Shown piece after piece: positions 8,240 to 17,888 of a stretch of DNA of 64,000 nucleotides (positions within the stretch are counted from its first letter, which is position 1; each line of letters begins with the position of its first letter). The translations under genes and the position numbers were made by a program. The notes beneath the pieces are model-generated. The model made no database searches. It was given only the letters and a program-made list of their open reading frames with translations, and had not been told where the DNA came from. Source of the DNA: CAVPJC01 sp963705155 (GTDB taxonomy: Bacteria > Chloroflexota > Anaerolineae > Anaerolineales > UBA4823); assembly GCA_963705155.1 (NCBI GenBank), contig CAVPJC010000022.1, positions 186,001-250,000 on the forward strand, in the 5' to 3' direction.

Positions 8240-9928
8240 ATGCTTAAATCATTGAATTTTCAAGACCTGCGGAAAAAGGCCGGCGAAGCCCTGGATAACC
8301 GCGTGCGTATCATTACAGCAGGCCTGGGCCTGAATGAGCTGCGTGCGGTGATGCGCGGCGACCCGCCGACCGAGAAGCCCAACCCGCGTTACAAAGTTCA
8401 CACCACCAGCTTTTTATTCCACATCCGTCCGCGCTATTATGAAAAGGGCAGTACGATTTTTGCGCACACCTTCCGGCTGGGTTTCTTCACCAGTTTCTTC
8501 TTCTTTGTGGAGCTGTTCACCGGCCTGATATTGATGATCTATTACACGCCTTCTCCGGCAGAGGCTTACAACTCCATTTTGAACCTGATGAGCAATGTCC
8601 CTTACGGACAGGTGCTGCGCGACCTGCACCGGCTGGGGGCCGAAGGCATGGTGATCTTCACGTTCCTGCACATGCTGCGGACGTTTCTAACGGGCTCTTA
8701 TAAAAAGGACCGTTCTTTTACCTGGCTGACCGGGGTGGTTTTGTTGGGCATAACCCTTATCCTGAGCTTCAGTGGTTACCTTTTACCCTGGGATCAGCTG
8801 GCCTATTGGGCGGTGACAATTGGCACCAGCATGGCCGATGCAGCCCCGCTGATTGGCAAGGAATTGAACCTGCTGGCGCGCGGCGCCCCCGATATCGGCG
8901 CCGGCGGTTTGCTGCGTTTTTATTTGCTGCATGTGGTGTTGCTGCCGCTGGCAGCCATCCTGGTGATCAGCATCCACTACTACAAAGTCTCGCGCGAGCA
9001 CGGGATTTCCCTTCCGGCAAAGCTTGAAGAGGGCAATGTCTCGCCGGAAGTGAAGAAAACGGCCCGCCAGAGGATCGATTTCATTCCTGACCTGCTGACC
9101 CATGAGATGTTCTTAACCGCGCTCGGGCTCTTTGTTCTGATAGGTGCGGTTACCTATTTTGGCTGGCACGCCGCCCTGGAGCGCGTGGCAAATCCGCAGG
9201 TGACACCTTTGGACACCAAGGCGCCGTGGTATTTCTGGTGGCTGCAGGGTATGTTGAAGGTTGATCCGGCTTCCATCATTGAGGGCATACTGGGGAGTGT
9301 GGGTATCAAGGTTGAGCTGAGCGCGCTTTTGAACAGCAAGCAGATCATGGGTATCATCGTTCCCACCATCCTGGTAGCCTTGTTGGTGGGTGTGCCATAC
9401 ATCGATCGCAACCCGCACCGCAGCCTGTATAAACGACCCATAGCCGTCGGCCTGGGAATATTCTTCGTTCTGGTGTTGGTGGCCCTCAGTTACATGGGCC
9501 TGCCACAGTACGCTATTCAGACCCCCGCGGCGACACGGATTGTACAGGATCTGGCGCCCGAAGAAGGCGTTGGACCGCTGCGCATGGTACCCTATGAACA
9601 ACTGGCGGCAGGTGTTTATGAGGTGGGCGCAACGGTTCCCAAGGACCTTTGCCCAGGGTTGGACCGCGGCCCAGAGCTGGCACGCGGCTGCCCCGATCTG
9701 ACGGCAGTCTTCCGCGAATTCAGCGAACGCATTAACCACGCAGCCACTGTGGAGAGCCTGCCCACCTTTCAGAGACTTCCGAACGCAAAAGCTGTCCTCC
9801 TGGTTGAAGACTGGCAATTGGATTTAAAGAAGGTCACCATGCGGATTGTATGGAACGATGCTGTCACCGGCACTGAGAAAAGTTATGAGCGCCATATATT
9901 CCTTCACCGTGACCACGGCAGGGAATGA
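8240..9928 (+). CDS. qcrB: Cytochrome b subunit of quinol oxidoreductase
   Basis: 562 residues: an N-terminal four-helix cytochrome b core followed by three more helices and a soluble C-terminal tail of about 110 residues. Four haem ligands are visible: H130/H144 and H231/H246. The second pair is 15 apart, as in cytochrome b6 and Gram-positive QcrB rather than the 14 of mitochondrial type. The PWYFWWLQG stretch corresponds to the quinol-site PEWY region but lacks the usual Glu after Pro. It works with the Rieske protein upstream and the diheme cytochromes downstream. Confidence 0.92.
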   Translation: MLKSLNFQDLRKKAGEALDNRVRIITAGLGLNELRAVMRGDPPTEKPNPRYKVHTTSFLFHIRPRYYEKGSTIFAHTFRLGFFTSFFFFVELFTGLILMIYYTPSPAEAYNSILNLMSNVPYGQVLRDLHRLGAEGMVIFTFLHMLRTFLTGSYKKDRSFTWLTGVVLLGITLILSFSGYLLPWDQLAYWAVTIGTSMADAAPLIGKELNLLARGAPDIGAGGLLRFYLLHVVLLPLAAILVISIHYYKVSREHGISLPAKLEEGNVSPEVKKTARQRIDFIPDLLTHEMFLTALGLFVLIGAVTYFGWHAALERVANPQVTPLDTKAPWYFWWLQGMLKVDPASIIEGILGSVGIKVELSALLNSKQIMGIIVPTILVALLVGVPYIDRNPHRSLYKRPIAVGLGIFFVLVLVALSYMGLPQYAIQTPAATRIVQDLAPEEGVGPLRMVPYEQLAAGVYEVGATVPKDLCPGLDRGPELARGCPDLTAVFREFSERINHAATVESLPTFQRLPNAKAVLLVEDWQLDLKKVTMRIVWNDAVTGTEKSYERHIFLHRDHGRE

Positions 9929-9958
9929 ACAACGAGCAACAGGAGGGCTGATACGAGT

Positions 9959-10801
9959 ATGTCTCGCGTACAACTTGAAATTTCACTGGGCATCCTTTTT
10001 GTGCTTGCCACGGGCAGCATCCTTTTATTCTGGGGTTTGAGGGAAGAAGACCGCATGGCGGAGTTTGAGCGCTCTCAGCGCGGCCAGGCAATCGAGGTGG
10101 GCGCAGAATTATACGATATCAATTGCCGGCCGTGTCACGGACCGCAGGGTGAAGGCACCCCGGGTTTATGCCCGCCGCTGAACGACAAGTACTTCTTCAC
10201 CGACCGTCTGAAAGAGGTGGGCTGGAGCGGCACCCAGGAAGATTACATCGTCGCCACAGTATCCAGCGGGCGGTTGGTTTCCACCCGTCCGGAGCAGTAC
10301 CCGGGAAATATCCGCCCGGCCATGCCCGCCTGGGCTGATTCGTATGGCGGTCCGCTGCGCACCGACCAGATCCGCTATATTGCAGCTTTCATCATGAACT
10401 GGGAAGCTACGGCGCCGGAGCGTACTGCTCCTCAGCTGGATGGCCCTCCGGTGGGGGCGGATATTGCGCAGACGCTGCCAGCCGGCGACGCAGCCAAAGG
10501 TGAGGCGATTGCGGTGGCACAAGGGTGCACCGGCTGCCATATCGCCACCAATACCGGCCCGGCCTGGAAACCCACCGCAGACCAACCCGGGATTGCCAGC
10601 CGTGCAGAATCTCGCTTCACAGACGCCGGGTACACCGGGAAGGCTGCCTCGGCCCAGCAGTATCTGCTGGAAGCGATTGTTAACCCATCTGCTTATATTG
10701 TTCCAGGCTTTGAGGTTGTGGCAATGCCCGGAACTTACGGCCAGGCCATGACTGCGCAAGATGCAGCTGATCTGATTGCCTACCTGCTGACCTTCAAATG
10801 A
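9959..10801 (+). CDS. Membrane-anchored diheme cytochrome c
   Basis: 280 residues. One N-terminal hydrophobic helix (residues 7-25) anchors two cytochrome c domains; haem sites are CRPCH in the first and CTGCH in the second. AGGAGGG precedes ATG 9959. It directly follows cytochrome b and probably replaces a classical cytochrome c1, taking electrons from the Rieske protein. Methionine ligands cannot be assigned securely. Confidence 0.88.
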   Translation: MSRVQLEISLGILFVLATGSILLFWGLREEDRMAEFERSQRGQAIEVGAELYDINCRPCHGPQGEGTPGLCPPLNDKYFFTDRLKEVGWSGTQEDYIVATVSSGRLVSTRPEQYPGNIRPAMPAWADSYGGPLRTDQIRYIAAFIMNWEATAPERTAPQLDGPPVGADIAQTLPAGDAAKGEAIAVAQGCTGCHIATNTGPAWKPTADQPGIASRAESRFTDAGYTGKAASAQQYLLEAIVNPSAYIVPGFEVVAMPGTYGQAMTAQDAADLIAYLLTFK

Positions 10802-10808
10802 GGCGCAT

Positions 10809-11633
10809 ATGCCGCTTTTAAGCCGCCTACGTCTGACCGGGCTGTTTTTTCTGGCTTCCTTGGCTGTTTTTGCGCTGAGCTATGCCGGCGCGGGCGCTCA
10901 GGCATCTGACCCTGCCCAAATCGAACAGGGCGCCCGATTGTATGCAGACAACTGTGCGGTGTGTCATGGCGCCGATGGGCAGGGGAGGGTTGGCGCAACG
11001 CTGGCAAAAAACTGGCCATCCATCCGGCCAGATCTCACCATCCGGGCCATCATTGAGCGCGGTGTATCCGGTTCACCCATGCCCGCCTGGAGTGAGAACA
11101 ACGGCGGGCCGTTTAGCGCAGCGGAGATTGATGCACTGGTGGCATTCATTCTCACCTGGGAGAGCGGCGGTCCGCGCCAGATACCGCCGACGCCCACTTA
11201 CATCCCTCGACCGACCGCCGTAGCACTGCCCAACGTGGAAGGCGATCCTGGCATGGGGGCGATCCTGTACGATGAAAATTGTGTCGTTTGTCATGGGGCC
11301 AACGGGGAAGGGCGCATCGGCGCCAAACTGGCCAAGGCCTGGCCTTCACCCCGCCCGGCTCTTACCATCCGGGCAACCATCGCTCAGGGCATCGCTGGTT
11401 CGCCCATGCCAGCCTGGAGCCAGCAGAACGGCGGCCCGCTGAGTGAAGAAGAGATCAACGACCTGGTTGCATTCATTGTTACACTTCCAAGCACCACGAC
11501 TGCTGTCGAACAACCCACGCCTACACCAATTCCAGGGGCGGGGTTGCCCGGTTGGGCGGCGGTGACGCTGACCATCGTGCTCTTCGGCCTGGTGGTGGCA
11601 TTCGCTATCTGGGCCCAAACCCGAAAAGGATAA
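10809..11633 (+). CDS. Second diheme cytochrome c, tail-anchored
   Basis: 274 residues with an N-terminal signal segment, two tandem and mutually similar cytochrome c domains (CAVCH and CVVCH, each followed by SPMPAWS), a Thr/Pro-rich linker and a C-terminal transmembrane helix (about 245-268). It starts eight bases after the preceding cytochrome, so both belong to the operon. The near-repeat of the two domains indicates internal duplication. It probably passes electrons on toward a terminal oxidase not in this window. Confidence 0.88.
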   Translation: MPLLSRLRLTGLFFLASLAVFALSYAGAGAQASDPAQIEQGARLYADNCAVCHGADGQGRVGATLAKNWPSIRPDLTIRAIIERGVSGSPMPAWSENNGGPFSAAEIDALVAFILTWESGGPRQIPPTPTYIPRPTAVALPNVEGDPGMGAILYDENCVVCHGANGEGRIGAKLAKAWPSPRPALTIRATIAQGIAGSPMPAWSQQNGGPLSEEEINDLVAFIVTLPSTTTAVEQPTPTPIPGAGLPGWAAVTLTIVLFGLVVAFAIWAQTRKG

Positions 11634-11640
11634 ATTCTTG

Positions 11641-11670
11641 AACTCACCGGAAACCTTCCGGTGAGTTTCA
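11641..11670 (+). terminator. Terminator of cytochrome operon
   Basis: An 11-base perfect stem (ACTCACCGGAA / TTCCGGTGAGT) with a three-base loop and a T-rich tail, placed just after the last cytochrome gene and before surE. Confidence 0.7.
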
Positions 11671-11682
11671 TTTATACAGATT

Positions 11683-12447
11683 ATGCACATTCTGGTAACC
11701 AATGACGATGGTGTAAATGCACCCGGGCTGCTGGCATTGGCGCAGGCCATGCGCGCCCTGGGTGATGTAACCGTCCTGGCCCCGGACCGAAACTGGTCTG
11801 CCTCAGGACATGTCAAGACCCTGGAGCGGCCTTTGCGGGTGAAAGAAGTGCTGCTGGCCGATGGAACGACTGCGCTGACGACGGATGGCGCGCCATCCGA
11901 CTGTGTGGCGCTGGCCCTGCTTGGTTTGCTGCCGGTCCGGGTGGACCTGGTGGTTTCCGGAATTAATCCCTATGCGAACCTGGGGCACGATGTAACCTAT
12001 TCTGGCACGGTCACAGCTGCAATGGAAGCTGCCATTTCGGGTGTGCCGGGGATTGCCTTTTCATTGAATTCTCCGGATAATTTTGCCGGTATATTGGAAT
12101 ATGGATCGGCGGCGCGGGTTGCCGGCAAGGTGGCGGCTGCCGTCATCCGCAACGGGATGCCCAAAGACACCCTGCTGAATGTTAACGTGCCTTATCTCCC
12201 GGATGAGCAGATCAAAGGCATCAATATCACCCGCCAGGGTTTGCGCGTCTATCGTGACTCGCTTGTGCGCCGGGAAGACCCGCGCGGCCGGCCTTATTAC
12301 TGGATTGGCGGTGAAGCCCCCACGGGCGTGGTGGAAGATGGCACAGATTTTGGTGCGCTGGCAGATGGGCGCGTCACCATCACACCGCTGCACCTGGATC
12401 TGACCGCCCACCAGGCGGTGGAGAGCCTGCGCTCCTGGGATTGGTAA
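11683..12447 (+). CDS. surE: 5'/3'-nucleotidase SurE
   Basis: 254 residues, the usual SurE length. The N-terminal metal-site motif VTNDDG (residues 5-10), VLAPDRNWSASGH and the SGINPYANLGHDVTYSGTV stretch are all present. SurE dephosphorylates nucleoside monophosphates in the cytoplasm, which fits its place just upstream of the pyrimidine genes. It has its own terminator upstream, and a promoter lies downstream, so co-regulation with pyr genes is not assured. Confidence 0.92.
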   Translation: MHILVTNDDGVNAPGLLALAQAMRALGDVTVLAPDRNWSASGHVKTLERPLRVKEVLLADGTTALTTDGAPSDCVALALLGLLPVRVDLVVSGINPYANLGHDVTYSGTVTAAMEAAISGVPGIAFSLNSPDNFAGILEYGSAARVAGKVAAAVIRNGMPKDTLLNVNVPYLPDEQIKGINITRQGLRVYRDSLVRREDPRGRPYYWIGGEAPTGVVEDGTDFGALADGRVTITPLHLDLTAHQAVESLRSWDW

Positions 12448-12488
12448 GCCCGGGGCAGAATAGAATTCTTAATCTTTGCTGCAAGGTC

Positions 12489-12516
12489 TTGACAGAAATG
12501 GAATTCGGCGTAAAAT
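12489..12516 (+). promoter_or_regulatory. Putative promoter of pyr operon
   Basis: TTGACA (12489-12494) and TAAAAT (12511-12516) with 16-base spacing, downstream of surE. The predicted start near 12523 is about 140 bases before pyrC, with leader ORF and terminators between. Confidence 0.6.
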
Positions 12517-12524
12517 CGGGCGGA

Positions 12525-12602
12525 ATGAAATATCAAGATTTGCTCATGATAATGATCAATCGCCCGGGAGTGCAAACTCCAGGTGGGCGATTTTTTTTAT
12601 AA
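12525..12602 (+). CDS. Possible pyr leader peptide ORF
   Basis: A 25-codon frame starting at or near the predicted transcription start and ending (TAA 12600-12602) just past the T-run of the first leader terminator. The peptide begins MKYQDLLMIMINRP. The arrangement recalls the E. coli pyrBI leader, where translation close behind a paused polymerase prevents termination. Translation here is inferred only; there is no clear ribosome site. Confidence 0.35.
   Translation: MKYQDLLMIMINRPGVQTPGGRFFL
12558..12598 (+). terminator. Leader terminator/attenuator 1
   Basis: AATCGCCC (12558-12565) pairs with GGGCGATT (12585-12592), with an inner GGAG/CTCC pairing, followed by eight T (12591-12598). It lies between the putative promoter and pyrC, so it can act only as an attenuator for the operon unless an upstream transcript also reads in. 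Confidence 0.65.
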
Positions 12603-12610
12603 ACACGGAA

Positions 12611-12634
12611 AGAGCCGCAAGGCTCTATTTTTTT
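12611..12634 (+). terminator. Leader terminator/attenuator 2
   Basis: AGAGCC-GCAA-GGCTCT hairpin followed by A and a T-run, ending about 27 bases before pyrC. A second intrinsic terminator in the same leader. Confidence 0.65.
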
Positions 12635-12661
12635 GTCTGGACCCTTTGAAGGAATATCCAC

Positions 12662-13714
12662 ATGAAATTACCCGGGTTGATCGACATCCATGTGCACCTG
12701 CGTGAGCCGGGCGCCACCCACAAAGAAGACTGGGCCAGTGGTACGGCCTCGGCATTGGCGGGCGGTTTTACGACAGTTCTGGCGATGCCCAATACCCGCC
12801 CTCCGGTCACCGACCACGCCAGTCTTGAACTGGCGCTGGAAGCAGCCCGGCAGAAAGCTCACTGCGATTATGCCCAGTATTTAGGCGCAGGACCGGATAA
12901 CCTGGAATTGCTGGCCGACCTGGCCCCCCACACTGCCGGGTTGAAAATGTACCTGGATCAAACCTACGGCCCTTTACGCCTGGATGATATGACCCTGTGG
13001 ATGGAGCACTTTGCCCGCTGGCCGCGCGAGATGCCGATTGTGGCGCACGCCGAAAGCCGCAGCATGGCAGCCGTGATCTTGCTGGCGGCTATCTACCAAC
13101 GTCCGGTGCACATTGCGCACGTCTCGTTGCGAGAAGAAATCGTCTTGATCCGGGCCGCTAAAGAGAAAGGCCTGCAGGTCACCTGTGAGGTGTGCCCGCA
13201 CCATCTTTTACTCACGGGTGAGGATATCCCCGGGATGGGACCTGGTCGCGGGGAAGTGCGTCCGCGCCTGGCGACCCCTGCAGATCGGGATGCGCTCTGG
13301 CAAAACCTGGATGTGATCGATTGTTTTGCGACCGATCATGCCCCGCACACCCTGGCTGAAAAAGACGGCCCCAACCCGCCGCCCGGTTTCCCCGGGTTGG
13401 AAACTGCGCTGCCTTTGCTGCTGACCGCCGTCCAACAGGGAAAATTGACCCTGGAAGACGTCATTACCCGTCTGGTTGACAACCCGAGGCGAATTTTCAA
13501 TCTGGCGGAGCAGCCGGACACCTGGATTGAGGTGGATATCGATACTCGCTGGAAGATCAACGCCGCCAGCCAGCACACCCGCTGCGCATGGACGCCATTT
13601 GAAGGCCGGGAAGTGCAGGGGCGCGTTGAGCGTGTGGTGCTGCGCGGCCAGGAAGTGTACCGGGATGGCCGGGTTACGGGCGCTCCTGGCTACGGGAAAA
13701 ACTTGCGAGCCTGA
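12662..13714 (+). CDS. pyrC: Dihydroorotase
   Basis: 350 residues, shorter than the usual 420-430 because it begins almost at the metal-binding DIHVHLREPG motif and lacks the N-terminal beta-sandwich part. The later motifs VAHAES, IAHVS and TDHAPH supply metal and substrate ligands. GAAGGA precedes ATG 12662, so the short N-terminus seems real. It catalyses ring closure of carbamoyl aspartate to dihydroorotate and heads pyrC-pyrB-pyrF-pyrD. Confidence 0.9.
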   Translation: MKLPGLIDIHVHLREPGATHKEDWASGTASALAGGFTTVLAMPNTRPPVTDHASLELALEAARQKAHCDYAQYLGAGPDNLELLADLAPHTAGLKMYLDQTYGPLRLDDMTLWMEHFARWPREMPIVAHAESRSMAAVILLAAIYQRPVHIAHVSLREEIVLIRAAKEKGLQVTCEVCPHHLLLTGEDIPGMGPGRGEVRPRLATPADRDALWQNLDVIDCFATDHAPHTLAEKDGPNPPPGFPGLETALPLLLTAVQQGKLTLEDVITRLVDNPRRIFNLAEQPDTWIEVDIDTRWKINAASQHTRCAWTPFEGREVQGRVERVVLRGQEVYRDGRVTGAPGYGKNLRA

Positions 13715-13773
13715 AGTTCTGGCATCAAACTGGCTGATATTGAGTGTAAGCTAACTAATCAAAGGAGGATCTC

Positions 13774-14766
13774 ATGTCTGAATTCGTAACCAATCACGCC
13801 GGGGTAAGCCCCCATCTGCCATTCGGTGATAACCGGAATGCACCCTGGTATGGCAAAGATATCCTTTCGGTCAAACAATTCACCATCGCCGATCTGGATT
13901 ACATTTTTGGCGTCGCTCACGAGATGCGCGTGATGGTGGAGCGTGTGGGCACCTTTGACCTGCTCAAAGGCAAGATTTTAGCGAACCTGTTCTATGAGCC
14001 TTCCACCCGCACTTCATCTTCTTTTACATCGGCGATGGAGCGCCTGGGCGGCAGCGTCATCCCCATCAGCGAAGTGCGTTATTCATCGGTTTCCAAAGGC
14101 GAATCTCTGCCGGATACCGTGCGCACGCTGGAATGTTACGCCGATGTCATTGTTCTGCGGCATCCTGAGGTTGGCGCTTCGGCACTGGCGGCGCAGTATG
14201 CCCGCAAACCCATCATCAATGCCGGCGATGGCGTGGGCGAGCACCCCACCCAGGCCCTGTTGGACCTCTTCACCATTCTTGAGGAATTGGGCCAGATGGA
14301 TGGGCTGACCGTGACGATGCTGGGCGATTTGAAATACGGGCGTACGGTGCACTCGCTGGCGCGCCTGCTATCCCTGTTCGATGTGCGCTTGAATTACGTT
14401 TCACCCGATATCTTACGCATGCCGGAAGAGATTATCGAGGAACTCAATCAGACGGGTGTTCCACAGGCTGAATTCGCCTCACTGGAGAATGTGCTTCCAG
14501 AGACGGATGTGCTCTATGTAACGCGCGTGCAAAAAGAGCGCTTTGCCGATCAGGACGCTTACGAGCAGGTCAAAGGCGCTTATGTCATCACCCCTGAGAT
14601 CATGCAGCACGCCAAAGAGCGCATGGTGGTGATGCACCCCCTGCCGCGGGTGGGTGAAATCAGCATCGATTTTGATGCTGATCCACGGGCAGCGTATTTC
14701 CGCCAGATGGAGTACGGTCTGTATGTACGTATGGCACTGCTGGCGATGGTATTGGGCAAGGCTTAG
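13774..14766 (+). CDS. pyrB: Aspartate carbamoyltransferase catalytic chain
   Basis: 330 residues. The carbamoyl-phosphate site FYEPSTRTSSSF is at residues 73-84, HPTQALLD follows near 155, and HPLPRVGEI near the C-terminus marks an aspartate rather than ornithine transcarbamylase. A strong AAAGGAGG ribosome site precedes ATG 13774. No regulatory chain (pyrI) is adjacent. Confidence 0.93.
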   Translation: MSEFVTNHAGVSPHLPFGDNRNAPWYGKDILSVKQFTIADLDYIFGVAHEMRVMVERVGTFDLLKGKILANLFYEPSTRTSSSFTSAMERLGGSVIPISEVRYSSVSKGESLPDTVRTLECYADVIVLRHPEVGASALAAQYARKPIINAGDGVGEHPTQALLDLFTILEELGQMDGLTVTMLGDLKYGRTVHSLARLLSLFDVRLNYVSPDILRMPEEIIEELNQTGVPQAEFASLENVLPETDVLYVTRVQKERFADQDAYEQVKGAYVITPEIMQHAKERMVVMHPLPRVGEISIDFDADPRAAYFRQMEYGLYVRMALLAMVLGKA

Positions 14767-14776
14767 ACGCAAGCGC

Positions 14777-15590
14777 ATGGTTTCTTTCTTCTCTCGACTT
14801 GAATGCACGCGTAAACCAGGTTAATTCGCTGCTGTGCATTGGCCTGGACCCGCACCCCGCCGACCTGCGTGGTACAGGCGCTGAGGCAGCCGGCGAGTTT
14901 TGTATGCGGCTGATCGAGGCGGCCGCGGATGTGGCGGCGGCCTTCAAACCGAATGCGGCTTTCTTTGAGGCTTTCGGAGCAGAGGGGGTGGAGACTCTGC
15001 ACAGAGTGATATCCGCCATCCCCGATGAGATCCCGGTGATCCTGGATGCCAAGCGCGGCGATATAGCCTCCACTGCCCAGGCTTATGCCCGCGCCGCCTT
15101 CGATGCCATGGGGGCGGATGCCATCACGGTCAGCCCTTATCTCGGGTATGATTCGATCGAGCCTTTTCTGATAAACCCGGAAAAAGGTGTATTTTTACTG
15201 TGCAAAACCTCCAATACCGGCTCCGGCGACCTGCAGGATTTGCGCTTGCAGTCTGAGGTGGGTGGTGAACCAGGCCGCATGGTGTATGAACACATTGCCC
15301 TGCTGGCAGCGCAGTGGAACCGCAGTAACAACCTGGGTCTGGTGGTTGGCGCCACGCATCCCGATGCGCTGGCCCGGGTCCGGTTGCTGGCTCCGGATTT
15401 GTGGTTTCTGGCGCCCGGGGTGGGCGCACAGGGCGGTGATCTGCAAACTGCGCTGCAGGCAGGCTTGCGGGCCGATGGCCTGGGTATGCTGCTGCCGGTC
15501 TCACGCAGTATTTCCAGGGCCGGTGATCCACGCCAGGCAGCCCTGGATTTGCGCCAGCAGATCAACCAGTTCAGAAACGACCGGCGGTAA
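14777..15590 (+). CDS. pyrF: Orotidine 5'-phosphate decarboxylase (frameshifted)
   Basis: Type-2 OMP decarboxylase of about 270 residues with DAKRGDI, the catalytic Asp-Lys-Asp signature, and NSLLCIGLDPH near the start. The frame open from a TTG at 14799 lacks the expected N-terminus; ATG 14777 in the neighbouring frame gives MVSFFSRL, and omitting one T at 14799-14800 joins it smoothly to NARVNQVNSLL. I therefore place the start at 14777, 11 bases after pyrB. The single-base insertion may be a sequence error. Confidence 0.85.
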
Positions 15591-15610
15591 TAGACCACGG
15601 GTTGAAACGC

Positions 15611-16633
15611 ATGTATGCTCTGTTTCGAAAGCTCTTGTTCCGCTTACCGCCAGAAGACGCCCATGCATTGACCCTGGCGTTGATCAGCCTGGCGGGTAAA
15701 CTGACGCCGGTCAGGGCAGTCCTGCGGGCAGCCTATGCAGCTCCGCCTGACCCGGTGCAGGTTTATGGGCTGAATTTCACCAACCGGGTGGGACTGGCAG
15801 CCGGGTATGATAAAGACGGTCAGGGCTGGCGCGGTCTGGCGAGCCTGGGTTTTGGACATATTGAACTGGGCACGGTCACGCCCAGGCCGCAGCCCGGCAA
15901 CCCGAAACCGAGGGTGTTCCGTTACCCTGAAGAACGCGCCCTGATCAACCGCATGGGTTTTCCCGGGCGCGGTGCTGAGTATTTGCTTAAGCAGCTCCAG
16001 GGAGCGCGCCCGGCGGGTCTGGTCCTGGGGGTGAACATTGGCAAAAACAAAGACACCCCACTGGAGGCAGCCGCGGTCGATTATCTCAGCCTGTTAAATT
16101 CCTTTGCGGCATGTGTAGATTACCTGGCAGTAAATGTCAGCTCACCCAATACTGAAGGCCTGCGCCGTCTGCAAGCCCGGCAGGCGCTGCAGGAACTGTT
16201 GGAAGCGCTGGCGCGGCCGCGTTTGGATTTACAGGCCAAGCTGAGGCGCAGGATCCCTCTGTTGGTGAAGATTGCCCCCGACCTGGATGATGCCCAGTTG
16301 GATGACGCGCTGCAAGCCATTCAGGATACCGGTATGGACGGTGTGATTGCCACCAACACGACGTTGAGCCGGGAAGGGCTGGCTGTGCGGCAGGCGGCTG
16401 AAAGCGGCGGCATGAGCGGGGCGCCGTTAAGCGAGCGCAGCACTGCCATGGTGCGAAAAATTTACCAGCGCACAGGGGGTAAACTGCCGGTGATCGGCGT
16501 GGGGGGTGTGATGGATGCTGCCGGCGCCCGTCAAAAACTGGATGCCGGCGCATCTCTCGTACAGGTTTACACCGGTCTCATCTATGCCGGTCCGGGGTTG
16601 GTCAAATCGATCCTCAGGGGATCTGGAAAGTAA
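15611..16633 (+). CDS. pyrD: Dihydroorotate dehydrogenase, class 2
   Basis: 340 residues with the N-terminal amphipathic membrane-association region of class 2 enzymes (RLPPEDAHALTLAL), GLAAGYDKDGQGW, and NVSSPNTEGLR. The class 2 form passes electrons to the quinone pool, linking this step to the respiratory chain. ATG 15611 is preferred to a TTG at 15602. The 3' end overlaps by 20 bases the end of the convergent DUF3048 gene. Confidence 0.9.
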   Translation: MYALFRKLLFRLPPEDAHALTLALISLAGKLTPVRAVLRAAYAAPPDPVQVYGLNFTNRVGLAAGYDKDGQGWRGLASLGFGHIELGTVTPRPQPGNPKPRVFRYPEERALINRMGFPGRGAEYLLKQLQGARPAGLVLGVNIGKNKDTPLEAAAVDYLSLLNSFAACVDYLAVNVSSPNTEGLRRLQARQALQELLEALARPRLDLQAKLRRRIPLLVKIAPDLDDAQLDDALQAIQDTGMDGVIATNTTLSREGLAVRQAAESGGMSGAPLSERSTAMVRKIYQRTGGKLPVIGVGGVMDAAGARQKLDAGASLVQVYTGLIYAGPGLVKSILRGSGK

Positions 16634-17881
16634 AATCCCAGCTTCCGTCATCGAGCTGAGCCAGGGTAGAGGCAGCTCCCAGCACTTCAAACCAGGTGTT
16701 CCCGGGTTTGAGCGGGTAGGTTTTACCATTCGGGAGGGTGAGCTGGAGCAGCTGGTTGGAGGCCGGTTGGCTCCAGGTGATCGGGTAGAGCTGCCCATCG
16801 CGAAAGGCGTAGCCCTGCCCGCCGCCATCCAACGGCTGGTCGATGATCTCGGTTGAGGTGGATTTCAGGTAATAGGTATGGGGAACAAACAGAACAACCA
16901 GGTTGTTGGCAGTTAATTGGGTTTGGGTCAGGCTGTCAACCAGCGGGGCGTAGCCTTTTTCGCCGCCGTTCTGATCCTCACTTTCCTGATAGCGTAAATA
17001 ACGGCCCGAAGCCGGATCATATTCCCACCTGTTGTAAGACACGAGCGAATATTGGATGGACAGAGCGCCTCCCGGGTTTCCACTGGGCGGTACTTGAATC
17101 TCAAAGCGCAAACCATCCAGGTTCTGGCGCTGGTTGGCTGTGCGGCGCGCCTGCAGGTACGGGGCGATCTGGGTGGTGTCGGCAAACAAGGTGTTATAGG
17201 CGTTCTCCGGTCCGATCCGGCAGAGCGGTGGGCAGTTCCCGGGGCGTTCCACCACCAGCAGGTTTTTAAGCTCAGGCTGGAGCAGGAATTCCAGGATCGG
17301 GTCATCGGCCCAGCCGAAGACAAAAATGCCGTTATACATACGCATCAGGCGGGCATCGAACAGGCGGGCCGAGCGCACCGGCCCCACCCGGCTGGCATCG
17401 TTGCCGTAAAACACACCCACGAAGCGGGACATTTCATCGGCAATGTAGTATTCATAGATATGGTCTGCCAGGGCCAACCCCCACTGCGGGCGCACCGTGC
17501 GGGGAAAATTGGTCACTTTGATGACAACCGGCCGGCGTTCCAGCAGCGCCGGGCTGCTGACCGGCAGACCGGTCAAAGGATTGATATCCTCCGGAAAGCC
17601 CGTAGGGCCATAGGCATAAATAAACGGCGTGACAGTTGCCGTGGGGGTAGGCGCCGGGGTTGGGCTGGGAGACGGTGTGAAAGCGGGGGTGGCTGGCAGG
17701 GGTGTGGGACTGCCGGGCCGTGCCGGCGGCCGGGTTGGCGCCGGGCTGGGGTGGGCGGCCCGGGTTGGGCAGCCGGCATAACGGGAACGCTGCGGCAGCC
17801 TGCCAGGATAAGCGCCAGAAAAATCGCCAGCAGCCTGATCCCGCCGGGCCAAATGCCCGGGCAGCAACCTGCCCGGGCCAT
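16614..17881 (-). CDS. DUF3048 lipoprotein (frameshifted)
   Basis: About 422 residues once a one-base shift is allowed between 17700 and 17770. The N-terminal part from ATG 17881 is a lipoprotein signal ending LILAGC; the DUF3048 part (INPLTGLPVSSPALLERRP, VGPVRSARLFD, GNTWFEV) is in the neighbouring frame. The shift lies in a GC-rich Pro/Thr linker. ATG 17881 sits eight bases after the stop of the paralogue upstream, which supports this reconstruction. DUF3048 proteins resemble YerB; function at the cell surface is not established. Confidence 0.8.
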
Positions 17882-17888
17882 GAAAAGA

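Noticed and set aside
12450..12660. PyrR-binding attenuator
   Set aside because: The conserved PyrR anti-antiterminator loop was not found; the arrangement is more like a leader-peptide attenuator.
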